From Streptomyces qinzhouensis (GTDB lineage Bacteria; Actinomycetota; Actinomycetes; Streptomycetales; Streptomycetaceae): DNA of 64,000 nucleotides. Under the pieces are notes generated by a model that was not told the origin of the DNA, did not search any database, and saw only the letters and a list, made by a program, of their open reading frames with translations. The translations under genes and the position numbers were made by a program. This document shows positions 7,750 through 15,491 of this stretch, one piece after another. Location: the NCBI RefSeq assembly GCF_007856155.1, contig NZ_CP042266.1, forward strand, positions 3,224,001 to 3,288,000, in the 5' to 3' direction. Position 1 is the stretch's first letter. The number at the start of each line of letters is the position of its first letter.

Positions 7750-8013
7750 ATGACACGCGACTCGCTCGTCGCAAATGCCCCGCGGCCGTTCGACGCCGTC
7801 TGCGTCCACTGCAAGGCCGAAACTTGTGCCCCGACCGCGGTCGGCTCCATAGAGCGCGCGAGCGGCCCGCCCGTGGCCCTCTACGCCTGCCCCCACTGCG
7901 TAATCACTGCCACCGGACCCGGCCGCGCCCGGCGGGGCTGTGTCGTCGCAGCCTGCGGCGTGCGGAGCTGTCAGCGGATGGGCGTGGCGAGTTCGTGGAC
8001 GATGTCGAGGTAG
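7750..8013 (+). CDS. small zinc-ribbon-like protein, possibly truncated
   Basis: 87-residue frame from the ATG at 7750 (GGAGGTGACC upstream). Two CxxC pairs, VCVHCKAETC near residue 18 and YACPHCV near 48, are spaced like a zinc ribbon. After about residue 60 the sequence loses family-like character and runs 43 bp into the convergent LysR gene. That suggests the original C-terminus was replaced when the LysR/DHFR segment arrived. This truncation is inference. Confidence 0.5.
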   Translation: MTRDSLVANAPRPFDAVCVHCKAETCAPTAVGSIERASGPPVALYACPHCVITATGPGRARRGCVVAACGVRSCQRMGVASSWTMSR

Positions 8014-8876
8014 GTCGAGGCGACCGGGTTCAGGCCGGTGCGGGGCCACAGGAAGCCGTAGTCGATCGGCGGGGCGTCGTGCAGCGGGACGAAGGTCAGG
8101 CCCGGGCGGGAGTGGAAGTCCTGGGCGCGCATCGACACCGTGCTGACGCCGACGCCCATGCTGACGTGGACCAGGACCTCGGGCCAGAAGCGGGTGGCCG
8201 GCCCCTGCGGGATCGGCCGGCCGGACGGGGTTCTCCGGGGGAAGTAGTAGTCCATCCAGTATTCGGGGATGTGTTCCGAGGCGATCGTGACCAGCGTCGT
8301 GTCGGCGAGGTCTTCCATCGAGACGGAGTCCTTGCCTGCGAAGGGGTGGCCTGCGGGCACCAGCAGTCCGCGCGGCTCGGCGAACATCAGCGGACCCCGC
8401 ACGATGTCGGGCTCGTCGATGGGGAACTCGGAGAGCTGCAGATCCACTTCGCCGGCCCGCATGCGGCCGAGCGGGTCGAGGAGCTGGATCTCCTGGATCT
8501 CCACCACGCTGTCCGGATGGCGCACGCGGAACAGGTCGGCGGCCTTGACGAGCAGGTTGCCGCACCACGCCCCGGAGAAGCCGACGCGTACCACACCCTT
8601 GACGCGCACGCCGCGGGTCGTGGTGACCGCCTGTGCGAGCCCGGCGGCGATCTGGTCGTACGCGGGGCGCAGGTCGTCGCGCAGCTGCTCACCGAGCGCG
8701 GTCAGCGTCACCTTGCGGCTGTTGCGTTCGAACAGCAGGCCGCCGACGCGGCGTTCGAGCTTGCGGATGGTCTGGCTGATCCGGCCGGTCGTGACGTGCA
8801 GGCGTTCCGCGGTGCGCCCGAAGTGCAGCTCCTCGGTGAGTGTGAGAAACGCTTCGAGTTCCAGACGTTCCAGCAT
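7971..8876 (-). CDS. LysR-family transcriptional regulator
   Basis: ~301-residue LysR regulator. The N-terminal winged HTH is clear (LEAFLTLTEELHFGRTAERL then ISQTIRKLERRVGGLLFER), followed by the two-lobed effector domain (GVVRVGFSGAW near residue 95; GHPFAGKDSVSMEDLAD). The ATG at 8876 is preferred; a GTG two codons upstream is possible. It is divergent from the DHFR-like gene at 9034, the usual layout for LysR control of a neighbour. The effector is unknown. Confidence 0.88.
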   Translation of the reverse strand: MLERLELEAFLTLTEELHFGRTAERLHVTTGRISQTIRKLERRVGGLLFERNSRKVTLTALGEQLRDDLRPAYDQIAAGLAQAVTTTRGVRVKGVVRVGFSGAWCGNLLVKAADLFRVRHPDSVVEIQEIQLLDPLGRMRAGEVDLQLSEFPIDEPDIVRGPLMFAEPRGLLVPAGHPFAGKDSVSMEDLADTTLVTIASEHIPEYWMDYYFPRRTPSGRPIPQGPATRFWPEVLVHVSMGVGVSTVSMRAQDFHSRPGLTFVPLHDAPPIDYGFLWPRTGLNPVASTYLDIVHELATPIR

Positions 8877-9033
8877 GCCCACCCCCCTGATCGTTTAATC
8901 GTACTCAACCTAGCGTGTTTCGGACGTTTCTTGTTGCGCCGCGCGCTGGTCTTGCACGCTGAAGGGGTCGAGTCCGAAGGGCCCCCGGGGCCTCGGAGCT
9001 AACTCCCCCATCCTGCGAAACGGAGACTTCCGC

Positions 9034-9579
9034 ATGAGTAAGGTCGTTGCGGTCATGTACATCACGATGGACGGCGTGGTCGAGGACCCCGCCTGGACCG
9101 GCCCGTTCTGGAACGACGAGCACGCCAAGTACCAGAACGGCCAACTGCGCGCGAGCCGCGCCCTGCTGCTGGGGCGCGCGACGTACGAGATCTTCGCGAA
9201 GACGTGGCCCCCGCGCGACGAGTCGGACGAGTTCACCGCGCGGATGAACCACCTCCCCAAGTACGTCGCCACCACCACGCTGCAGACGGCGACCTGGAAC
9301 ACGGCGATCCTCGACGGCGACGTCGTCGAACAGGTCGCCAAGCTCAAGGCCGAGCCGGGCGGCGACCTCCTGATCTACGGCAGCGCCACGCTCGTCAACA
9401 CGCTGATCGAGCACGACATGGTCGACGAACTCAAGCTGTTCCTCTACCCGGTGACCGTCGGCACCGGCAAGCGCCTGTTCGCGGAGGGCCTCGCCCCGAA
9501 GACCTGGAAGCTCGCGGGCACCCAGTCCTTCAGCTCGGGCGCGATCGTCCTCGACTACCGCCCGGCCAAGGCGGCCTGA
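9034..9579 (+). CDS. dihydrofolate reductase-like (RibD C-terminal) protein
   Basis: 181-residue stand-alone RibD-C/DHFR-fold protein. It begins VVAVMYITMDGVVEDPAWTG and carries LLGRATYEIFAKTWP, then GGDLLIYGSATLVNTLIEH and the closing VTVGTGKRLFAEG. Such proteins are predicted NAD(P)H-dependent reductases of unknown substrate and should not be equated with housekeeping FolA or RibD. The gene is divergent from a LysR regulator and followed by a strong hairpin, so it is probably a single-gene unit. Confidence 0.85.
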   Translation: MSKVVAVMYITMDGVVEDPAWTGPFWNDEHAKYQNGQLRASRALLLGRATYEIFAKTWPPRDESDEFTARMNHLPKYVATTTLQTATWNTAILDGDVVEQVAKLKAEPGGDLLIYGSATLVNTLIEHDMVDELKLFLYPVTVGTGKRLFAEGLAPKTWKLAGTQSFSSGAIVLDYRPAKAA

Positions 9580-9666
9580 CCCGCTGCCCGCGGCGGGCAC
9601 GGCGACCACACACCCGCAACCGCGGCCGCGTCGTCGTAGCCGCGCCACAGTCCCACGCACGCACGC

Positions 9667-9702
9667 ACGGGCGTGCCGCCGACCGATCGGCGGCACGCCC
9701 GT
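9667..9702 (+). terminator. hairpin terminator after the DHFR-like gene
   Basis: Perfect 16-bp stem beginning ACGGGCGTGCC with a 4-nt loop, 88 bp after the stop. It lacks a long U tract, as is common for Streptomyces terminators. Confidence 0.65.
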
Positions 9703-9782
9703 CACGTACCCGAGCTACGCTCCGGCCCGAGAGGGAATGAAATCTCCTAGTCGATCCCGCGCAGATGGGAGATGCTGCCTCA

Positions 9783-10322
9783 ATGATTGACCGGGAGTTC
9801 GCCGTCCGGCTGGTGGAGTCGCAACTGGAGCACCAGTCACCAGGGCAACTGCGGGTGGCGCAGGTGGAGGAGCACGAACTGGTGTGGATCGTCTCCTATC
9901 AGTCCGTGGAGTACATGCGGACCGGAGACCCCGCTCAGATGCTGGTGGGCACCGGCCCCTTTCTCGTCGATCGCGTTGACGGCGGACTGTATTCGATCGG
10001 GGTGTTGGCCTCGACCTCCGGCGCGTGGGAGGCGGACTACCGCACCCGCATCCGGAAGACGGCAACGCGAACGGCGGTGGACGACCTCCACGACGGACTG
10101 CGCCGGACAACAGCAGCTCGCGGGCGAATCTTCGCTATGCACGACCTGCGACACAAGGTTCCGGCGCTTACTCACCCCGAGGTCATCGAATACATCACTG
10201 CTCTGCAGAGCGGCGCGGTACCGGCCCGTCTCGTGGCGATCTCCTCCAGGGCCCTCGTCCCCGAGCTGGACCCCGTCCTCGGCGTCCGCACCGTCCAAGC
10301 GGGACAGCACACCACGGGCTGA
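9783..10322 (+). CDS. Imm35/YrhB-domain protein
   Basis: 179-residue protein from the ATG at 9783. Residues ~20-65 match the Imm35/YrhB pattern: ELVWIVSYQSVEYMRTGDP followed by GTGPFLVDRVDGGLY. This fold is common among predicted immunity proteins of polymorphic toxin systems and also occurs alone. The remaining ~100 residues are helical and unassigned. No cognate toxin is adjacent; the convergent gene at 10360 is also of unknown function. The immunity role is therefore only a possibility. Confidence 0.65.
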   Translation: MIDREFAVRLVESQLEHQSPGQLRVAQVEEHELVWIVSYQSVEYMRTGDPAQMLVGTGPFLVDRVDGGLYSIGVLASTSGAWEADYRTRIRKTATRTAVDDLHDGLRRTTAARGRIFAMHDLRHKVPALTHPEVIEYITALQSGAVPARLVAISSRALVPELDPVLGVRTVQAGQHTTG

Positions 10323-10359
10323 ACGCGGCGTCCGGCCCGCGCGGCGGACCGGTCGCGCA

Positions 10360-10845
10360 TCAAGCCCAGGCGTTGAAGAGCACTCCGCCCAGTGTGGTGA
10401 TGCCGTAGGAGCGAATGTGGCGCCACTCGTCCGGTGTCAGCACTGAAGTGTCCACGTCGGAGAGGGGCGTGGCGAGCTGCTCGCTGCTCAGAACCACGAA
10501 GCCTGCTTCAGCGAAGGCCGCGGCCCACGACGGAGGGGGGAGGAACTCCTCCGCGTACCAATTCCGGCGTTCTTGAGCGAAGGCGATCCAGGGGTGATGG
10601 GCGTGGCACAGAACGACGCTCTCGCCCGTGTGATCGGCGACCGACGCGATGTGGAAGCTCAGGGGGTACTCCTGGGCCTCGATCTCGCCCACCTGGCCTT
10701 CGACGGTTCGGGCAGCGGCGTGCAGAGCGCTTCGGAACGCCCGCAGGTCGGTATCCGGGAGCGGGCCGTCCTGCGGCACGGAGAAGCCTGTCGCACCCCG
10801 CGGCAGTGTGAAGCCCGCCTTCCCCTCATTGACCATGTCGCTCAT
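10360..10845 (-). CDS. hypothetical protein
   Basis: 161-residue unrecognised soluble protein from the ATG at 10845 (MSDMVNEGKAGFTLPRG; GGCGGAC upstream). Upstream in-frame starts would run into the duplicated VWA fragment, so they are disfavoured. A central hydrophobic strand (SVVLCHAHHPWIAFAQ) and a C-terminal TLGGVLFNAWA suggest a compact alpha/beta fold. It is convergent with the Imm35-like gene, 37 bp apart. It abuts the left repeat of the terpene cassette. Confidence 0.55.
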   Translation of the reverse strand: MSDMVNEGKAGFTLPRGATGFSVPQDGPLPDTDLRAFRSALHAAARTVEGQVGEIEAQEYPLSFHIASVADHTGESVVLCHAHHPWIAFAQERRNWYAEEFLPPPSWAAAFAEAGFVVLSSEQLATPLSDVDTSVLTPDEWRHIRSYGITTLGGVLFNAWA

Positions 10846-10871
10846 TCTGTCCGCCGCCGGGGGCGTCGACA

Positions 10872-11036
10872 TCAGTGGGGTGCGGGGATGCGTACGGTCT
10901 CCGCCCATGCCGGGGGCTCCGGGGGCCAGGGGGTGTAGCCGTCGGTGAGGACGACCACGATGTTCGGCGGGTCCTGGGCGGCCAGGGCCCTGCGGATGCC
11001 GACGGTCATGTCCGTACCACCGCCGCCCGCGAGTTC
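10872..11036 (-). pseudogene. 3' fragment of the VWA gene (left copy)
   Basis: 165 bp nearly identical to 14292-14507, the 3' end of the HExxH/VWA gene, in the same orientation and including the stop codon. It encodes the tail GGGGTDMTVGIRRALAAQDP to VRIPAPH. It has lost an internal 51 bp in frame (17 residues, LSARLIAALIGDDAPEP region) and carries a few substitutions. No start or upstream part is present, so it is a relic. With the intact copy it brackets the terpene cassette. Confidence 0.85.
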
Positions 11037-11321
11037 TCCCCGGCCGCCCACCTTGTGCGCCTCCTCGATACCGCCGATCTGCCGGGGGTCGGCGACGCGT
11101 CGGGGTTCCCGCTGCCGCCCAAGCTCACGGTGACCGCGTTCCACAGCGGTGACACCTTGACCATCATTCGCGGCACGATCCATTTCACAAGCGCTCAAAC
11201 TTGCAACACGCGCACGCCTTTGGGCGGTGAACAGGGGTATCCATCCTGCTTTCTCCGGCGTGGACTGGGGATTGCCGGATGGGCGGGGCGGCAGAAGTCT
11301 GAAGGACCGAAGGAGAACGGT
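11037..11321. other. gap between VWA relic and terpene cassette
   Basis: No convincing gene. A rightward frame without a start reads HLVRLLDTADLPGVGDASG and may be a decayed coding remnant. GC drops near 11160-11260. The AAGGAGAACGG ribosome site for the terpene synthase is at its right end, so the cassette promoter should lie here; no clear -35/-10 pair was found. Confidence 0.5.
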
Positions 11322-12347
11322 ATGACCGACGCCAACCTCGACATATGGCAGGAGAAGGTCTACTGCCCGGTGACTCCGGAACTGCATCCGAAGGCGAGGG
11401 AAATCGAAGAGGCCGTCCTGGACTGGCTGAACGAATTCGAACTGGGCCCCCTGGACCTGGCCAGGCGAGGTGGCTGGGGTCTGCTGGCGTCGTGGATCTA
11501 CCCTCGCGGAAACGTTGAGCGCGTCATTGTTGCCGCCCGGCTCCTGGCCTGGATCTGCCAGTACGACGAGGCAGGCTTCGAGCGGCCGGCTTCCGGCGGC
11601 GCACCCGACCGGACAGGCCGCAACCTTCTCCGGTCCCTGAAGATCATGGAGGAACCCGACCTCCCGATCCCGGACCCGGACCCTTACCACCTTGCCTGGC
11701 AGGACGCCCATCGGCAGCTGCGCAGGATCGCCACCCCCGGGCAGGTCCACCGTTTCAACCACGGATTGACCCGCATGTTCGTGACTGTGGGGTGTGAGGC
11801 ACTGTTCGAGATGGCCCGCCGCATGCCCACCCTGCACGACGCACGCATGCTCCGCCGCGGCACCGGGGCCGCAAGCCCGGGAGGATACGGGGTCCTGGTT
11901 GAAGTCGTCGGCGGGTACGAACTGCCGTACGCCACATGGGCAGACCCACGGATACAGCTCCTCGGACACTACGTCAGCGACCTGGCCGGCGGCGCGAACG
12001 ACATCATCGGCGCCAGGCGAGATACCGAACTCAAGGCCGTGCCCATGAACGTCGTGGTCGCCTTGGCCCAGGAACGCGGTCTGTCCCTGGCTGACGCGGC
12101 GCGTGCGGCACGGGAACTGCACAAGCAGAGCTGGGACACATTGATCGACCTCGCCGGAAGTCTCCGTACCGACGCCGGCCCGCAGCTCGATCGCTACCTC
12201 ACGGAAATGCTTGTGTTCACCGCCGGAAACCACGGCTGGTACAACGAGTTCTCCCGCCACCACCGCTACGGGGGAACCGAAGAGTTCGCCGACGTGCCTG
12301 CCGCGTCCCCGCCAGCGACGAGGAGCCCGGATGCCGCTGCTGACTGA
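11322..12347 (+). CDS. class I terpene synthase
   Basis: 341-residue terpene cyclase-like protein. The aspartate-rich motif is YDEAGFE near residue 76, equivalent to the DDxxxE type of geosmin and MIB synthases. The second metal motif is NDIIGARRDTE near residue 228: the usual serine is glycine and the third ligand is aspartate. The C-terminal RY pair lies in SRHHRYGG near 322. The family ionises a prenyl diphosphate and cyclises the cation. The gene overlaps a squalene/phytoene synthase-like gene by 17 nt and is followed by a prenyl diphosphate synthase, so precursor supply and cyclisation are encoded together. Product unknown. Confidence 0.8.
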   Translation: MTDANLDIWQEKVYCPVTPELHPKAREIEEAVLDWLNEFELGPLDLARRGGWGLLASWIYPRGNVERVIVAARLLAWICQYDEAGFERPASGGAPDRTGRNLLRSLKIMEEPDLPIPDPDPYHLAWQDAHRQLRRIATPGQVHRFNHGLTRMFVTVGCEALFEMARRMPTLHDARMLRRGTGAASPGGYGVLVEVVGGYELPYATWADPRIQLLGHYVSDLAGGANDIIGARRDTELKAVPMNVVVALAQERGLSLADAARAARELHKQSWDTLIDLAGSLRTDAGPQLDRYLTEMLVFTAGNHGWYNEFSRHHRYGGTEEFADVPAASPPATRSPDAAAD

Positions 12348-13080
12348 TGCCCTGACCGAGCTGCGCCGACACAGCGTCACCTACGTCGACCCGATCATGG
12401 CCATGCCCCCGCGACTGAAGGAAGCCAAGACAGCGGTCTATCTGCTGATGCGCGGAATCGACGAAATCGAAGATCACCCGTTCTTGGACAGCGCAGCCAA
12501 GGACCAGTTACTCACCGACGTGGCATGCGCACTGCAGACCCGCAACACCGAAGCGCGTCTGAAGGCCGCGTTCGCCGACCACCACGATTTTCTACCGCCC
12601 GTCACCCTGCGGCTGGCGGACTGGGTCGCGCTCGCCCCCGCCGACATCGCCCCCCGCATCGTCGACGCCTTCGTCGCCATGGCCGACCGGATGGCCCTAT
12701 GGGCTCGGCGTGATTGGCGCATCCGCGACGTCGATGACTTCGACCACTACGTCTTCTCGGTCAGCGGCGTTCTCGCAACCCTGCTGTGCGATCTGTGGGC
12801 CTGGCACGACGGTACCCGGGTCGACCGCAGTCTGATGATGGGTTACGCCCGAGGTATCCAGGGCGCCAACATCCTCGCCGACCTCCAGGTCGACCGGGAA
12901 CGCGGCGTCGACTTCCTGCCCGACGGCTGGACCTCTGCGGAACTGTCCGACTACGTACTGGTCGAACTCACGCTGGCAGACAAGATGTTCGCCTGCCTTC
13001 CCGACCCAGGCCCCGCGCGTATCTGGTGCACCCGTCCGCTCCAGATAGCCTGGGCCGCCCTTCAGGAGAGCCGCTCATGA
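12331..13080 (+). CDS. squalene/phytoene synthase-like protein
   Basis: 249-residue member of the head-to-head trans-prenyltransferase family. First aspartate motif: LLMRGIDEIEDHP near residue 40 (DxxxD). Second: NILADLQVDRERGVDFLP near residue 188, matching the DVxEDxxxGRxYLP signature of squalene and phytoene synthases. It is shorter than typical enzymes (~280-300), missing C-terminal helices. The ATG at 12331 follows GACGAGGAG. Both metal motifs look intact, so activity on two allylic diphosphates is plausible; the substrate is presumably made by the next gene. Confidence 0.78.
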   Translation: MPLLTDALTELRRHSVTYVDPIMAMPPRLKEAKTAVYLLMRGIDEIEDHPFLDSAAKDQLLTDVACALQTRNTEARLKAAFADHHDFLPPVTLRLADWVALAPADIAPRIVDAFVAMADRMALWARRDWRIRDVDDFDHYVFSVSGVLATLLCDLWAWHDGTRVDRSLMMGYARGIQGANILADLQVDRERGVDFLPDGWTSAELSDYVLVELTLADKMFACLPDPGPARIWCTRPLQIAWAALQESRS

Positions 13081-14156
13081 CCGCCCACGCCGTCGCGGCC
13101 CGCGTCCGCGCGGCATACTGGCCCCCGCTCGTCCAGGCCGTCCGCAGCCTCGACCAGCACCAACCTCAACTCGCGCTGGTCCTGGGCTACCACCTCGGAC
13201 TCAACGACACCCACGGCACTCCCGGCTCCGGCGACGACGGCCTGGCCAGCACCCTGTGCCTGGCCGGACTCGGCGCATGCGCCGCCGGTGCCGACCACGG
13301 CCAGGCCACTGCCTGCGCCCTGGCCGTCGAACTCACCAAAGACTTCATCCAGCTCGAAGACGACATCCTCGACAACGATTTCTCCAGGCGCGGCCGGGCC
13401 TCCGCATGGCGGGCCTTCGGGACTCCTGCCACGCTGCTGACTATCGATGTCACCCGGGCTCTCGCTTTCGACCTCCTGACCGCCACCGGGCCCCATCCGC
13501 TGCGCGCAGCCCGTCACCTCCAGCGGTATGCCGACGCCGTGGCCCGTGGCCAGGCAGCCGACCTTGCCGCCGAGAGCCGACCCTGGACCGGTAAGAACCA
13601 GGTCACCCTTGCCGAGTACAAGCACATCATCGAGGACAAAGGCGCGGCCATGGTGGTGGCCGCTCTCACTCTCGGCGCGGTCCTCACCGACGCCCCGCCC
13701 GTCATCCTCCACACCCTCACCCGTGCCGGCACACAGCTGGGAATGGCCTGGCAGATCTTCGACGACCTCACCGACATCTGGAACGCTCACGGTCCCCGCG
13801 CCTTCTCCAGCGACCTGGCCCGCGGCAAAAAGAGCTATCCAGTGATCACCGCCATTTCCTCGGGTGCCGCTGAGGCAGACACACTGGCCGAGTTACTGGC
13901 CCGCCACCCGGCCACCGCACAGGATGTCCGCACCGCCGCCGGCCTGATCGAGGCGTGCGGCGGCCGCCACGCCACCGAGCAACGCGTGAAGGAGCTGTGC
14001 GCCGCCGCCCTGGACACCCTCGCCCACCCGGACCTGGACCGCGCCTCCGCCGACGACATCGCCGCCATCGCGTCCGTGATCGGAACCCGCGGCACGGAGA
14101 GCACCCTCACCGTTGGCACCCCCGCCATCCGGAGGCCCGAAGCGGGCATGACATAG
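13077..14156 (+). CDS. polyprenyl diphosphate synthase
   Basis: 359-residue trans-prenyl diphosphate synthase. First aspartate-rich motif QLEDDILDND near residue 100; second QIFDDLTDIWN near 228; substrate lysines in ARGKKSYPV near 250. The first motif has no two-residue insertion, and phenylalanine is fifth before it (DFIQLEDD). By family rules that leans toward a C15-C20 product, but this is inference. The ATG overlaps the preceding TGA (ATGA). It is the last gene of the three-gene isoprenoid cassette. Confidence 0.88.
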   Translation: MTAHAVAARVRAAYWPPLVQAVRSLDQHQPQLALVLGYHLGLNDTHGTPGSGDDGLASTLCLAGLGACAAGADHGQATACALAVELTKDFIQLEDDILDNDFSRRGRASAWRAFGTPATLLTIDVTRALAFDLLTATGPHPLRAARHLQRYADAVARGQAADLAAESRPWTGKNQVTLAEYKHIIEDKGAAMVVAALTLGAVLTDAPPVILHTLTRAGTQLGMAWQIFDDLTDIWNAHGPRAFSSDLARGKKSYPVITAISSGAAEADTLAELLARHPATAQDVRTAAGLIEACGGRHATEQRVKELCAAALDTLAHPDLDRASADDIAAIASVIGTRGTESTLTVGTPAIRRPEAGMT

Positions 14157-14291
14157 AAACGCCAGAATCCCGACACAAGGTGATCGCGGAGCCCGGACGG
14201 CTCGCTACGACGGCAGTGGCAGCCGGGTGCCCCGGAGAGCCTGGTCGTGGTGAACGCCGGATACAACGTCCCCCGCAGGTGGGCGTGGCCG

Positions 14292-15491
14292 TCAGTGGGA
14301 TGTGGGGATGCGTACGGTTTCCGCCCATGCCGGGGGCTCCGGGGCGTCGTCGCCGATCAGGGCGGCGATCAGGCGGGCGGAGAGGGGTTCCGGGGGCCAG
14401 GGGGTGTAGCCGTCGGTGAGGACGACCACGATGTTCGGCGGGTCCTGGGCGGCCAGGGCCCTGCGGATGCCGACGGTCATGTCCGTACCGCCGCCGCCCG
14501 CGAGTTCGACCTGGTCGACGGCGGTCACCCGGGCCACGGCCTGGACGTCCGCGTCGCAGGCAAGGACGGCGACCCGGTTTCCGCCGACGCCCACTTCCCG
14601 CAGCACGCCCGACACCTCGGCGAGTGCGGCGGCGAGGTCGTCCTCGCCCATCGAGCCGGAGGTGTCGACGACGATCGCCACGCGGGGCAGGGGGCGGCGC
14701 AGGCTGGGCAGGACCACCCGGCCGCCGAGGGCGGGGGTACGGCGTGAGGGGCGGCGGTAGGTGTAGTCGACCGCGCCGCCCGCCCAGGCCGCGGCTTCGC
14801 GGACGGCCCCGGTGAGGGCCTTGCGCCAGTCGACGGTGGGTTCCAGGAGCTCTTCCGCCCAGCGCCGCCAGCCCGCCGGGATCGTTCCCCGGGATCGGGT
14901 GTGGGCGCGGACGGCCTGGGCGGTCTGGCGGCGCAGGGCCTCGGCCTCCGCCGGGCCGAGACCGGTCGTGGCGGTGCCGGTGTGGTCGCCCAGGTCCCAG
15001 GGGGCGGCGACGCCATGGGCCCCGGATCCGCAGTCCGGCGCGTGCGGGGGCGAGGCCGGGAGGTCCCGGAGGTACTCCTCGAAGAGCCGGCCTCCCGGCA
15101 GTCCGAAGAGCCGCGGTTCCATGCGTCCGGCGGGCAGCCGCAGACCGTCGGCGACGAGGTCGTCGTTGATCTCGCAGTCCTGGGCGATATTGACCCGCCG
15201 GTGGTCCCGCTGGTCGGCGGCCGACAGCCGGTCGGCGCGCCCGTGGTGGTCGCGCAGCAGATGGGCCGCCTCGTGGATCCACACCCCGGCCAACTCCTCG
15301 ACCGGGGTCGCGTCGACGAAGGCGGGCGCGACATAGCAGCGCCAGTACCGGTCGACCGCCATCGTGCCGACCCGTTCCGACGGGACGACGGTGAGCGCGT
15401 ACAGGGCGGAGGCGAGGTACGGGCGGGCCTCGGCGGCCTGGTAGCGGGCGGCCAGCAGCTTGGCCCGGTCGAGGGGGATGGGAGCGGTCAC
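14292..15491 (-). CDS. HExxH metallopeptidase-like / VWA protein (DUF2201 type)
   Basis: 399-residue two-domain protein. Residues ~20-150 form a DUF2201-like putative metallopeptidase domain with H73-E-A-A-H77 (VWIHEAAHLLRDHH) and a downstream NIAQDCEINDDL segment that could hold a further ligand. Residues ~265-399 form a VWA-like domain with a MIDAS DTSGSMG motif near 275, a GGGGTDM segment and VVVLTDGYTPWP. The GTG at 15491 overlaps the MoxR stop (GTGA). Such proteins pair with MoxR ATPases, which are thought to load or remodel metal-dependent targets. Here it is the last gene of the LRR-ankyrin-MoxR-VWA operon. A damaged second copy of its 3' end lies 3.4 kb away. Confidence 0.85.
   Translation of the reverse strand: MTAPIPLDRAKLLAARYQAAEARPYLASALYALTVVPSERVGTMAVDRYWRCYVAPAFVDATPVEELAGVWIHEAAHLLRDHHGRADRLSAADQRDHRRVNIAQDCEINDDLVADGLRLPAGRMEPRLFGLPGGRLFEEYLRDLPASPPHAPDCGSGAHGVAAPWDLGDHTGTATTGLGPAEAEALRRQTAQAVRAHTRSRGTIPAGWRRWAEELLEPTVDWRKALTGAVREAAAWAGGAVDYTYRRPSRRTPALGGRVVLPSLRRPLPRVAIVVDTSGSMGEDDLAAALAEVSGVLREVGVGGNRVAVLACDADVQAVARVTAVDQVELAGGGGTDMTVGIRRALAAQDPPNIVVVLTDGYTPWPPEPLSARLIAALIGDDAPEPPAWAETVRIPTSH

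Noticed and set aside
9660..9702. Possible riboswitch or operator at the GC-rich dyad
   Set aside because: A perfect 16-bp stem 88 bp after a gene's stop is more simply a terminator.
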